64,000 nucleotides of DNA from Carposina sasakii (taxonomy: Eukaryota; Arthropoda; Insecta; Lepidoptera; Carposinidae), in contig CP053172.1 in NCBI GenBank assembly GCA_014607495.2, positions 7,268,888 through 7,332,887 on the forward strand. The letters run 5' to 3'. This document shows, one piece after another, positions 11,850 to 22,382 of this stretch. The position numbers and the translations under genes were made by a program. Under the pieces are notes generated by a model. That model made no database searches. It was not told where the DNA came from and was given only the letters and a program-made list of their open reading frames with translations. Positions within the stretch are counted from its first letter, which is position 1. Every line of letters starts with the position of its first letter.

Positions 11850-12125
11850 GGCAAATGCCTTCTGGTCGGTGCCAAATATGTGTTCTGTTCCGTGGAATGG
11901 GAAAATGTTGTTCCGTGAACCCATGAAGCATGGCGGCTTCTTATAACGACTGGCGTGCTCCTGCTGCTGTCGTGGGAGAAGAGAATCTGTTGTGTGAACC
12001 TTTTCTGCACATGTCAGAGGTGCATAACGATGTGGGGTTGGTGAAAAGGGAATCCGGCCCCACCGGGCCAAGTCGTTGTTTGGCCCGTATATATTCCAAA
12101 CATTGTAAGAAACAAGTTTAAATGC
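11850..12125 (+). other. Foreign segment that truncates gene 2
   Basis: Sequence similarity to the zinc-finger array ends near 11845. What follows has higher GC, includes 'ccccaccgggccaagtcg', and contains several short frames broken by stops. It may be a retroelement fragment; I do not recognise the family. No second copy was noticed in the window. Confidence 0.35.
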
Positions 12126-13000
12126 CCTATTTACACGGAGCAGGGCGGCTAAATTTGGTCAAATTTTTTAACTATAAAATGGGGCAAACATATCCTTCTA
12201 TCAATATATTTCCCCTTACAGTGTCCGGGTTTTAAAGCCTTCTGCGGGCGCTAAGTTTATTATTTAGCCACGCATATAAGACAGACGAAATGATTAAGGA
12301 TACAATACACGATTATACATATTTTGTATTCAATTATACATAAGAATAAAAAGTGCTCCTACACTTGCCATCATACAAAGTTATTATACTACATATATTA
12401 AATTAATTAAATATTACATAAAATAATGTGACAAAATATATAAATAAAACCATTATGAATGGCATTGGAACCAGCTCAGGGGGGGGTGACCCCCAACAGG
12501 GCATGGTTTGAAGAAGCATGCTTTAAGACACGCGGGGCAGAAGAATCAGAAGTTAAACACTTGAAGCGCGACTGATAACCTGTATATACACAGTGTGTAT
12601 CCAATAGTCCCTTAACCTAGGTGTTACACATCCCCAGTCAAGAGATTGGCTGAAAGAAGAAACAACCCATCTGCTGTTGTCCATGCGTCTCCACATACTG
12701 ACGGACTTCACAGACTATATAAATGTTATGTTACAGTTCCACGGCAAAGTTACTGTTCAATAAGGTTTAATCACACTTGAACTACCTACTATTGTCAAAT
12801 GCTTAAAATGGGCCTTGGGCAAGACCTAAGTATTAGTTAGCTAGCTGTAGCAACTTCAATAGAAGGAAGCTCTAAGTCGTGTAGTTATTGATTCTCATAT
12901 ACCTACACATAGCTCTAGCATTATAGGGAGGTATTTATTGTCATTTGAAAAATTATTACCCCTGTAAATTCTCTAATGACAACAAAATTACTTATTAAAT
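12126..13000. other. Intergenic, nothing recognised
   Basis: AT-rich sequence between the gene 2 remnant and the 3' end of gene 3. No open frame, tRNA-like box or terminal inverted repeat was seen. Confidence 0.45.
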
Positions 13001-13002
13001 TA

Positions 13003-13008
13003 TTTATT
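13003..13008 (-). terminator. Polyadenylation signal AATAAA of gene 3
   Basis: AATAAA reads on the minus strand about 110 nt after the TAG stop of the ZAD-homeodomain gene. Confidence 0.5.
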
Positions 13009-13115
13009 TTATAAAACTTAAAGTATTTTATCTTAATAACTACTTACCCAAAAGAAACTACAAAATAACATGAAAGTCGCTAAACAATATTGAATTTTTG
13101 AGCTAACTTAAATTT

Positions 13116-16100
13116 CTAGTCAGATTTGATATCTCGCTGCTCGTTATCGTGATTGCTCTGAAAATAAGAAGCATTTTATTAAGTATATTTTAATATAACA
13201 TGTTATTTAATATAAAACCTTAGATTATAAGGTTAAAACATAAAGTTAGTGAGGCGAAGATAGAGGTGGCATAGGGAACGCTTATTTGCGTTTCTTTCAC
13301 TATGCTTCTTTAAACCAATGTTGGCATGCTAAGAAAACAACTAGACTAACCGCCAATTTCTATAACTGATCTTGAGAGATTTTTTGCTTATCTCAGATTT
13401 AATCTTCAATTTTTTTCATACAAAATTTCAAATTAATAAATCCGAGATTCTTTTTGATCTCTCGTATTAAAATTGGCCGTAAGTGATCGATTCTGACCGT
13501 AAAAAATTAACTTAAGTTATGTCTGTCCTTCTCCATTCTTGATATAAACGGCCGTGATAAAAAGGGAGAGGCAGAAAAAATTAAAACTAATCTTATGGTG
13601 TGGCGCTATAAGCAATGTTTTGCATAGGTAGGTACTACCTACCAACAATTTATCTCACTCTAGCTTATTACAAATACATACCGCTGTCTCTTCCGTTTCC
13701 TTCAGACTTTCAGTTTCTGACGGCGATTCACTATTTCCCGCGTTTTCATCTATTGCAATGATTATTTTGTCAGAGTTATGCACGTAATTTCATCATAAGT
13801 ACGTGTTTGGAGATTGCGGGCAATTGGGATCTACCCTCATGTTCCATACATATTAATTTTTACAAATCATTTTTACTACATATGGTTTTTACAGCATTTT
13901 TTACAGACATCTCCTTTGCCGATATGCATCTTCCACAGAGTATAAATCCAGTTTATTATAAACTGCCAGGCAATGGTAAACCCACATAAAACAGCCTTAA
14001 ATCAACTTAATCTAAACCAGGGATTCCCAAACGTATTTACCATTTTCCTTATTATCTGAGTGCTCGGAACTAGTCTTCTTATTCTTCGCTCGCATCGCGC
14101 TTATTGTGGCGTCGTACTTCCCCATCTTGGGCAAAAGACGGCGCCGGGCGTTGATGAACCAGTTCCTCACTGGATTAAAAAAACAACAATTAACTGTTAC
14201 GGCCTTAGAGTTGATTACAACTTTTGAGAGATATATTGGGGCACTTTCACAGTTTGGCAGGCTTAGCAAATTATGCATAGGAATATCACTAGGTTGATAG
14301 CCCAGTGGTTAAGACGTGCACCTTTCAAGCGGGAGACGTAAGTTCGATTCCAGTCACGGGCCTGTGCCAATGAATTTATTTCATGTACAGATTTTAGTGT
14401 TGTAAAATTATCACTTAGCTCGTGCCTCGGAAAGCACGTAAAACCGTTGGTCCTGCGCCTGATCTCTCTCCGGTCGTATCGGCTTTCCGTCCCATCGGAC
14501 TATGAGAGTGACGGAATAGAGAGTGCATCTGTATTTGCGCACACATTTGTGCACTATTGTATCTCTTGCGTACCTGACCAATAGAGAGAGTAGAGATTGG
14601 ACGCCTTTGCCGAAACACGGTCGGAGATCATCATATTACTAGGTACTCGGTCGAATAAATACCTACCAAATATAGGTGCATCGATATCATCCTTTTAATT
14701 TCGGGTTTTCAGGTCTATACAGGTTTGACACAAAAACCGTGGTTAAAAATATACTGCGCGTTATTGGTTACTAAACGTAGTTCTGACTATTTCAGTCCTC
14801 TGCTGGACGTAGGCCTTTCCTTGTGCACGTCACATTTGCCCATATTCACCACACTGGGCAGGCGGGTTGGTGACAGCAGTGTGATTTTCGGACTATGTTG
14901 TCAATATGGGAGGCGCTGTTGCTCATTTCCCGGAAAACCTCGCCTCTTACGATACCCACGGGCAGACATGGAGTGCCGACATCACACGGAACAAGCTTAC
15001 CACCCTAAAAAAGTTAATGATTATTTACCTTGTGTCATTGTTAAGTTGGTCAAAATGCACAATTTTCCCTTCTCGAGTTCAGTGGGGTATGGCTGATCGG
15101 GGTGGGTGTTCAGCCAATCTTTCAGGATTTCTGTAACATTATGTCTTTATTTACAATAACCTTATTTATTTAGAAAAAACCTGTGAGCGTATTTTTTTTA
15201 ACCAGTAGTAGGTAGTCGCCCTCACGACAAAGATGAATCTATACCTCTTAAGCTCAAATGCGAACCGCAGGCCTTAGAGCGTCGCCTTAGTAGAGCCTCC
15301 CAAAGAAATACATAATACATCCGAAAAACAATATAACTCTCCGCCTGGCGCAGGCGAGTAAAAACGCTGAAACGGTCTATCTCTCTCCGTTCTTAACATA
15401 AATGGCTGAGAGAGAAAAGGATACGGGTAGGACTAAATTTACATTTAGGTTTAAGTGTGACTGCCGGAATCGACCATATTATGTAATTTAAAACTTAACC
15501 ACCTACTTGCTCTGATGTTGAGCTTCACTAGAACACATCAGCTGCATCTCCTTTCGTGCATGTCGTAAGAGTCGACTAAGGAACTCAGGCGCATTCTCTA
15601 AAGCGGCGAGCTATCAACTTGTCTTTAGAGGTTGTTAGTTAGTTGGTTGGTTCGGTAGTTAGCACTATCTTGAAAGACTAATCCTGATGATGCCACGGGT
15701 GTTGGCGAAACATACAGGGATGATTTTTGTTCGCCAACGTTCCCTAAAACTACGGACTCTCCTCATAATCACGGATCATTTTTCTCCACGGAAGCATACC
15801 TGGTGAAACATAAGTGTCTAGTTCCCAAGATATTAGGATCAAAAGTTGAGTAAATAGACTGCGTTTTTCTGTATAAATGCCCATAGAAGCGCGTACCAAA
15901 ATTTTTTCACGAGAAATAATTAATATCATATTTATCATAAAACTAGCATAAACACTGGACACTATAAATTTCGCCCGATCAAGAAATAAAAAATATTTTA
16001 ATCTATCTATCTATCTTTCCCAGATTATTTTTGGCATAAACGTACTTTATTTGATGTACCTATAGAGTAGGTTATGCTTGGGATCTCTCTGCGTGATCGA

Positions 16101-19100
16101 TCAGAAATGAGGAGATCCGCAGACGTACAAAGATCAGCGACATAGCTCAATGGTCAAGTAAGCTGAAGTGGCAATGGGCATGGTACATAGCTCGAAGAAC
16201 AGATGGCCGATGGAGTCGGAAAGTTCTAGAGTGGATACCACGTATCGGCAAGCGCAACGTGGGAAGGCCACCCGCGAGGTGGTCGGACGACCTGGCCAAG
16301 GTCGCGGGCGTCGGTTGGATGCAGGCGGCTTCCGACCGGTCGGAGTGGAGGTTGTTGGGGGAGGCCTATGTCCAACAGTGGACTTCTCAGGGCTGTAAAT
16401 GATGATGATGATAGAGTAGGTACGTACCCTTCGTTAAGGGTGGCAACGAAAAAACATCCTGTATATCATTTTAATTGGTTTTCGGATTAGAAGCTATGTA
16501 TTTATGGTTGCATGCTATGTGCTTGGATCTGGCTTCTCGTTACGACTGTAGTGTCTTGTGTTCGTGACCATGAGTCGGCAGATCCGAGGGTCAGCGGAGG
16601 GTGTAAGGGCCAGTGGTGGGCGTACCCTCGATGGAATATACCGCTCTCTATGCTAACCGTGGCAGTACTATCAGCTTTGCGATACTGCAATTCTGTCTAC
16701 CACATCTGGGGAACACAGCCGTTTGGGTACGAGTATGTGTAGGTAGTAGCAACTCTTACCTGTGGCGCGCACGGGCAGTCTTTGGCGAAAGAATTTCTCT
16801 ACAACTTGCAATTTTGAGTTGGAGTCGCGAGGTTTTCCTTTGAAATGTTTTTTTTTTATTAGTAAGAATTTAGGATTAGGTATTGATTATTGAAAAGCAG
16901 TATATGTCCTTTCCCAGGCTCTAAGACTACTTGTGTACCAAATTTCAATTTAATCAGTTCAGTAGTTTCGGCGTGAAAGGCACTCAGAAACAGACAAAGA
17001 CAATGTACTTTCGCTTTATAGTAGTACATGGTTACATAATATTAGTAAGGAAGTAAGGATTTGCTATTCAAGAGATTGAAATCAAGCATTCGTGTCACCT
17101 ACTTGTCCGTCTCTTTGGCGCCCTGAAACACATAGCGGGCTTCTCCTTACGGAACCAGAGACGTAGTCTTCGGACGCTCATGCCGGTGTCCACGTTCAGC
17201 TGACCAAAGTCTTCAGAGGTGACGTATGGAGCGTCTTTGTGTCTAAAATACACACACTAATACAAAACTGAGCTGCTGAACTGCGCGCTCTAAATGTACC
17301 TAAAACCTACATTACCAATTAACTACACCTATACCTGCACAAAAGCATGCTACGATATATATGTAGACCTACATAGCCTACATAGTACATACATTAGCCG
17401 CGTGGTGCCGGCAGAGTAGAGTTTGTACCACCCCTGCCTGCCCGTGGGTATCAGGCGATTAAGGGTTTCCGGAAGGTGGGCAGCAGCGCCTTCCGTACTG
17501 ACAACATAGTCCGAAAATCACACTGAGGTCACCAACCCGCCTGCCCAAGCGTGGTGACTATGGGCAAAACCCTCCTGTGGCAGTAGCCTTGTGGCGTGCC
17601 CTGGGGGAAGCCTACGTCCAACAGTGGACTGCAATAGGCTGAAGAAGAAGAAGAAGATGTATGTGCCTACATAATTTTATCGGAGAAGTATTTGTACCAT
17701 ATTTATTATTATACTAGTATTAGCATACCTATAGTGTTTGTATCAAATTAGCCTACCTATCTACCCTCATTTCACTTACTTGTCATACCACGCCTCCAGT
17801 GTCGCAATGACATTCGGCGGGATCGGACGCTTGCTTCGCGTGCGCTTCTTTTTCTTGGGTTCAACTTTGTCCGCACTTTGCGACGATATCGGTATAACTA
17901 ATTTCGTAACATTTTTCGTAGTTTCTATAATATATTTCTTAACTGAGGAAAAATAACATTCTGTAATAACATTCCAGGGTACCACAAAACAAAATCGCTG
18001 TAGCAATATCCCGACATTCGTCACATTCGTTAAGAAGGGTATCAGCTACGTGTACCTACGCATACATGCTAGGTGCTCCAGGCTTATATTACCTACCCAC
18101 TTCTTATTTTCTAACTTGTCGTCAACCGGTTGCTTGTCTAAATACAAAAGACGACTACGCGATCGATTCAAAGAACTTTAATATTCGCTAAAAGCTTGTA
18201 AAATCGTACCTATTATGTAGCATAATTTTAACGAATATTTAAAAGGTCACAAGCACATGTAATCAAATAATTACCTTCTAAAAGATCCTCCGGATCCTTG
18301 AGATCTTCTAGCAGATCGTTTTTCTCTGAAATTTCCCCTTTAATCTTTTCTATCACTTTGTCCTCATTATTATCGCTATCCAAAGCCTTATGCTCGTCTA
18401 TAAACTCCACGTCTTCCTCTGACCTGCTGTCTGACATCAGCTCTATTTTTATAAACTCCAAATTGGACAGATCGTGCTCAGGTGATTTGGTGCTTCTATC
18501 TAAAAGGTTACAATTGTTAAAAAGAGGTGTTATGCTAAAGGTCGAATACCACCATTCCTTGTATGCCCGTCGGTATTGTAAGTGATTAAGGGTTTCCCGG
18601 GAGGTGGGCAGCAGAGCCTTCCGTGTTGACAACATAGTCCGAAAAGCACACACTGCGGTCACCAACCCTGCCCTGCCCATATCGAATCTTTTATGGTCCT
18701 GCAGTTCCGCCTACCCCTACTACTTCGGGTACACAGCTGCATATATGTAGAGGCTAGCCCTATGTGTTATGTATGTATGTAATCTTACCTGCGCCATAGC
18801 TAGCTTGGACGAGCGACTGCTCCTGCATCAGCACCTGATGCCGGAATGCATGTGCACCGCGCAGGCGCTGCACGCAAGTCTCACAGATCTCGCGCATCTG
18901 GCCGCTTATGTACGATATCTGATGAAGGATGACTCTTCGTTTAGGCTCCCATGGAAGTGACCCATTTAAGAATAGGAATACCTACCGGTAGTACCTATTA
19001 GTGACACAATCACGGAGAAAACTTTAAAAAGAGATGCGGAAGGTAATAATGCGCTGAGGTTATTAATGTAAAATAAATACTGACTGACACTAACCCGCCC

Positions 19101-20366
19101 CCATTTTACCTAACTAGCAAAGCGATAGCGAAAATTGTACAAAAATCGCTGATTGCTTGTCAAATTCGTATTACGTAAAACGAATTTCAAAGGAACTTTG
19201 ACATTTCAAGGCGAATATTGTACAATTTTCGCTGTCGCTTTGTTTCGGCTTTGCTATTGCTTATACGTACCTAATCAGGGGGCCGGTGTCCCCTTTGTGG
19301 TATCCATAGGGGAGACGGACAAGTTCATTTGAGGTGGTTCATCTATCCAAGTTGGTGTAACAGTAGTCCTAGTAGTGTTATTGGGACTTTACAGATTGCG
19401 AGAAGTCTTAGCTAAGACAACATAAAACAAGAGCAGAAATATCATCATCTTCCTGCCCTGTTCCCATTTATTTGGGGTCGGCGCAATATGTTCTTTTCTT
19501 CCATTCATCCCTATCATCTCATTGCTAACTCCCAGTACACGCAAATCCTCCCTCACACAATCCATCCAACACTTCTTTGGTCTACCTCTTCCTTTATATC
19601 CATCCACACTCATGCACAACGCTCTCTGTAAAATATACCTTTCATCCCGTCGCTTTACATGCCCGTACCAAGACAGAATAGAATTATATAAAGAGACGAA
19701 ATGTATTTGACACATCAGCTAAATCTCATTCCGAGGATGTCGGAGTCGACTAAGGGACTAGGGCATTATCTCAGGTGATAAGCTAGTAATTTGTCACTGA
19801 TCAATTAGACAAGGTACTTCTGTGCCGGCAATGGTAAACGTGGCGGTGATCTCCATTCTCTTGCAGTTCTGGCCACCTCATATCGGGAACCAAGCCGTCT
19901 ACTAACCTATAGTTTTGTGCCAGGGCCGGCCCGCCCATACGGCGAACGGAGCAGTCGCTCCAGGCGCCATTTCTAGAGGGCGCCTAAATGGTAAGGATAT
20001 AGGTATATATATTATAGGAGCAAACAGGAGAGGCGCCATAATTGGATATCGCTCCATTCTAAAATTTACTTCGGGCCGGCACTGCTTTGTGCCAATTTTA
20101 TATGAAATACCTACCTTCGAATGAATAAATTCAGTGAGCTTGAGTGGTCACGCACGTCTTAACCATTGGATGGAAATTTATTTCTATCTATTTGTAAAGA
20201 CGCAAACACGATTTCGTACCGAGAATCCGAAGGTCTCCGCGAACAGTTCTGAATACATTTCAGGGGCAGAGTTCACATACTGGCGGTAGGGGGCGTCCAG
20301 CAGTCTCAGGCTACGGTAGGGCTCCAGAGCACCGCAGCATCGGCACTTTCCACGATCCGAGTCCAT
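13116..20366 (-). CDS. Gene 3: ZAD - TALE-like homeodomain fusion protein
   Basis: Eight exons: 20366-20220, 18918-18789, 18499-18275, 17942-17780, 17242-17103, 14169-14041, 13749-13682 and 13157-13116. All have AG/GT borders, the phases fit (0,1,1,2,1,1,0), and the sum is 1044 nt, 347 aa ending in TAG. Exons 1-2 are a ZAD (CRCC at residues 8-11, CETC in exon 2, RLRGAHAFRHQ tail). Residues 93-167 are an acidic linker (DSRSEEDVEFIDEHK). Residues about 197-256 form a homeodomain-like fold: basic arm KKKKRTRSKR, then TLEAWYDKHKDAPY with TALE-like spacing, then VRRLRLWFRKEK. Exon 6 brings a canonical TALE third helix, RNWFINARRRLLPKM, closest to TGIF. The acidic tail ends in IKSD. There are no zinc fingers. 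It probably acts as a nuclear transcription factor (inference). The exon 5 donor is uncertain: a strong GTAAGG also occurs after 17151. Confidence 0.8.
14041..14169 (-). other. Exon with canonical TGIF-type recognition helix (gene 3, exon 6)
   Basis: The exon begins two bases into a codon and reads RNWFINARRRLLPKM, then a basic/polar run (AMRAKNKKTSSEHSDNKEN). Asn51 and Arg53 of the homeodomain consensus are present. It supplies only helix 3 and the C-terminal extension; helices 1 and 2 must come from exons 4 and 5. Confidence 0.75.
14285..14420 (+). mobile_element. tRNA-derived SINE (family S3)
   Basis: The head has GATAGCCCAGTGGTTAAGAC as A-box region and AGTTCGATTCCAG as B box, followed by 'cctgtgccaatgaattta'. 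Decayed relatives lie at about 20090-20180 (-) and 36100-36195 (-). It sits in intron 5 of gene 3. SINE rather than tRNA because copies share the non-tRNA body. Confidence 0.55.
14790..15005 (-). mobile_element. LINE tail family L
   Basis: A common non-coding 3' tail with CCACTGCTGGACGTAGGCC, GGCGGGTTGGTGAC and TTTCGGACTATGTTG blocks. Other copies are at 17400-17660 (+), 18555-18680 (+), 23410-23560 (-), 28735-28935 (+), 46535-46750 (-), 51620-51780 (-) and 53405-53535 (+). Plus-orientation copies end in an AAG repeat, which suggests retrotransposition. Confidence 0.65.
15713..16463. mobile_element. MITE family M, interrupted by an RTE fragment
   Basis: The ends are TACAGGGATGATTTTTGTTC on the left and an inverse-like 'aaaaaacatcctgtata' on the right. 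Other copies are at about 63194-63565 (+), 23676-23992 (-), 38605-38800 and 40892-41500, with a 3' end at 43170-43260. This copy carries an RTE fragment at 16073-16410 that landed later. Confidence 0.6.
16073..16410 (+). mobile_element. RTE-type LINE 3' end with target-site duplication
   Basis: The fragment encodes the C-terminal end of an RTE-type reverse transcriptase (RTDGRWSRKVLEW, GRPPARWSDDLAKVAG, WMQAA) and ends in GATGATGATG repeats. It is flanked by an 11-bp direct repeat, ATAGAGTAGGT, at 16062-16072 and 16411-16421. Other copies are at 39650-40060 (-), 42720-42990 (+, decayed) and 47655-47975 (+). Confidence 0.75.
16500..16740. repeat. Dispersed repeat family K
   Basis: Contains 'gatccgagggtc' and 'ggtgggcg' blocks that recur at 34870-35060, 44195-44290 and 45060-45180. 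Non-coding, perhaps SINE-related. Confidence 0.45.
17103..17942 (-). other. Homeodomain helices 1-2 and a divergent helix 3 (gene 3, exons 4-5)
   Basis: Exon 4 (17942-17780) ends in the basic arm and first helix, TLEAWYDK. Exon 5 (17242-17103) continues HKDAPYVTSEDFGQL, then GMSVRRLRLWFRKEK. Spacing between the helix-1 tyrosine and the helix-3 tryptophan matches the three-residue TALE extension. The helix-3 motif WFRKEK lacks the near-invariant Asn51 and Arg53. Confidence 0.7.
17400..17660 (+). mobile_element. LINE tail family L
   Basis: A near full-length copy ending in GAAGAAGAAGAAGA, lying in intron 4 of gene 3. Confidence 0.65.
18555..18680 (+). mobile_element. LINE tail family L, short copy
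   Basis: Truncated copy just upstream (on the coding strand) of exon 3 of gene 3. The exon acceptor at 18499/18500 lies outside it. Confidence 0.6.
19096..19284. mobile_element. MITE family G (GGCCCCCTGATTACG-type ends)
   Basis: Right end CCTAATCAGGGGGCC; interior inverted repeat with AGCGATAGCGAAAATTGTAC on the left and its near complement on the right. Sister copies: 35748-35940, 47998-48190, 48652-48859 and 52092-52266. Confidence 0.6.
19395..19700 (-). mobile_element. Non-LTR retrotransposon C-terminal fragment
   Basis: The minus-strand frame reads SILSWYGHVKRRDERYILQR, then GYKGRGRPKKCWMDCVREDL. This is the C-terminal end of a LINE polyprotein. The same piece is split at 36290-37160. 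Confidence 0.65.
19921..20084. mobile_element. hAT-type MITE (CAGGGCCGGC ends)
   Basis: 164 bp with ends CAGGGCCGGC and GCCGGCACTG, flanked by 8-bp duplications TTTTGTGC / CTTTGTGC (one mismatch). Eight-bp duplications and CA..TG ends are typical of hAT. Confidence 0.7.
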
Positions 20367-20537
20367 TTTCTTTCTAGCACTTTGTAACCTTCGAATGCAG
20401 ATGTCACTGGAAAGCGTTTCACCGAATTGGATGATGACGCTAGCTATATGTATGACTTTCCATTATCTGTATTCTATTATAATCATATCTGAATAAAAAG
20501 TAGCCTATGTACCTACTCTCCTATGTAGGCTCTAGAC

Positions 20538-20730
20538 CAGTAGTTCCCAATCAGTTTTTTCTACGTACCACTCTAAGAAAGACCTCAAACTCGCGTACCC
20601 CTTATTGCAGGAATGATAAATAAAAGATGAAATCAGATGTATTTAGAATTGATTACTATCAAAATACAATACGCGCCGCGTACCCCTTGATGCAAACTTG
20701 CGTACGTTAATCACTAATTGGGAACCACTG
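20538..20730. mobile_element. hAT-type MITE with perfect 8-bp duplication
   Basis: 193 bp with ends CAGTAGTTCCCAATCAG and AATTGGGAACCACTG, flanked on both sides by CTCTAGAC (20530-20537 and 20731-20738). It is inserted in an older repeat that resembles the Helitron body at 53746-53981. Confidence 0.8.
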
Positions 20731-20999
20731 CTCTAGACTACATGTGTAAATTTCATTCAAATCCGTTCAGTAGTTTTGTCGTGTAAGCGCAGACAGAGTT
20801 AAAGGTCAAGACACTGTTAAAACCCGACGCAAGATCACGTCGAAAATGTAGGTATGGCGCGGCGTGTGATCGCGTGGGGTGTTTACACTAATGTGAAAAT
20901 TGTATGTGATTGATTGATTATGTTGTTGATGTGTTTGGGCATATCGAGAGGATTAATGAAGGTATATAGACTGTCAAAGTGTGGAAGTCTTCTATGCTG

Positions 21000-21430
21000 C
21001 TCTGGGAGTGAAAAAAAAACGTAATTCTACAGCTGCTTCTCTTCCCGGGCATACTGTACAAGTCAGTAGAGGGACAAGAGGGTCTTGGTGTTTTGTAGGC
21101 GATGGGCTGACCACCTGTCACTACTAACCGAACTTGTACATCTCAACTATACCCTCAAAATTGGTCAGAAGTGGCACCATGTGGTTCTATCGGCCCTTGG
21201 CGCTCTGCCTACCCCGTAAGGGATAAAGGCGTGATTATATGTATGTATGTAAAGTGTGGAAGAATGACTGGAAGGGGAAGAGCTCGCTGAATATTAAATG
21301 ACCACGTAGGAAAATTAGTTGGGAAAAGTCTGGTCAAGGTACCTACTCAGATATCGTGAAAGATAAAGTCAAATGTGTCAGGACCGTAGCAATGGAAATC
21401 CGTGATCTCTGCCACCCCTCCGTGAACGTG
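21000..21430 (-). repeat. Dispersed repeat (as 4440-5237) plus LINE tail
   Basis: 21000-21240 is an uninterrupted reverse copy of the repeat at 4440-5237. From 21245 a LINE-like tail follows (motif 'ggaaggggaagagctcgc'; 'ggaaatccgtgatctctgcc'), also seen at 45420-45520 and 46000-46215. Confidence 0.55.
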
Positions 21431-22380
21431 ATTTTATTGTAGGTATAGCATATACCTAAGTACATAATATACATACTGTTAAAATTATACTGAAAACTTA
21501 CCGTATTTCCAGATTTTTCACGTTAAATTCAAAACGCTAATAAATGCACACGACAGATGACATGTCAATGCACAATTTTTTATAAAGACGTCAATATTTT
21601 TTTATTGTATTAGGAACGTCAACTCATAAAGTATTGACACTTTCACAACCACATCCTTTTTTAGCATGTTTAGAACTTATTTGTAAAATTGACATTTGAC
21701 ACACGCTTTCTGAAAGTACAGAGTGACTTTCATAAATAACTCGTTTGATTGGTGGCGCTAGTTACTATGTGTATGACTTCATGAGCCGTGTTACTGCATA
21801 GAAAAAAAATTAGTTCCTAAATCAGGCATCGGGGAGTTAATCTACGAAACGGACTCTAGCAACGCGCCGACGACGATGCTGACATTGAACCAAACTTATG
21901 ATAAAATTATTAATAAAGAAATGGAAAAAATTCCTCACCCGGGTGTGAATCGAACCCACGACCTCTGCATTCCGTGCATGATCTATCTACCCACGATACG
22001 TGTAAATTATCTAAGCAAGATACAAATATCCATCTAACCAGTGGCCCCTTGACGGTACATATGCTTATTTTTAACAAAAAATAGGTAGGTGTCGTTTGCA
22101 GTTTTCCAATCGGGACAAGGAAAGTGCAAATTGAAACCACGGACACTAAGAGTTACAACCCATTGTTCTAGTTCTACGATTCGGGTTCACCTCCGGATCT
22201 ACTCGATACTAGATGGCGCTGCTAGTTCATGTTTCGTTAACTCTTACTACGTTTCGTTACGTTTCATTTACATTAGACCGACTTTGAAAAATTAGTAATT
22301 ACGCTTGCTATTGCAATATTACTCACCACAATACAAAATCAAACATCAGCTTATTGCAATCCATCTTTTTATTTATTTAT
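21431..22380. other. Intergenic with one SINE S2 remnant
   Basis: A SINE S2 head lies at about 21900-22020 on the minus strand (B box GGTTCGATTCAC). The remainder holds no gene or clear repeat end that I can see. Confidence 0.45.
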
Positions 22381-22382
22381 TA

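Larger units (their letters stand above)
8189..11946 (+). pseudogene. Gene 2: ZAD - C2H2 zinc-finger paralogue, frameshifted and truncated
   Basis: Exons 8189-8344, 9417-9555, 10811-11077 and 11209 onward splice in frame (phases 0,1,1). Exons 1-2 encode a good ZAD (CRCC at residues 16-19, CKLC in exon 2). Exon 3 is acidic then basic (SDDDDTF, then KVTRVKERTRAKVRKRDKSQ). Exon 4 holds the start of a finger array resembling gene 1 (LKCRECDLTLTDVEIMRRHF). An extra base, G at 11598, shifts the frame to a TAG at 11637. In the other frame fingers continue to about 11845 (YTCHLCGLEF, NCICDICGRSF, YPCTQCDKILKSK), then similarity stops in unrelated sequence with a stop at 11946. The last five fingers of gene 1 have no counterpart. 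A base-call error could explain the shift but not the missing 3' half. Ancestrally a head-to-head partner of gene 1. Confidence 0.7.

Noticed and set aside
11930..12121. Small gene downstream of gene 2
   Set aside because: The frame overlaps the foreign segment that truncates gene 2 and shows no domain, start context or splice support.
13749..13990. Longer 5' extension of gene 3 exon 7 on the minus strand
   Set aside because: The frame meets a TGA stop just upstream, so the acceptor must be the AG at 13750-13751, which also gives the right phase.
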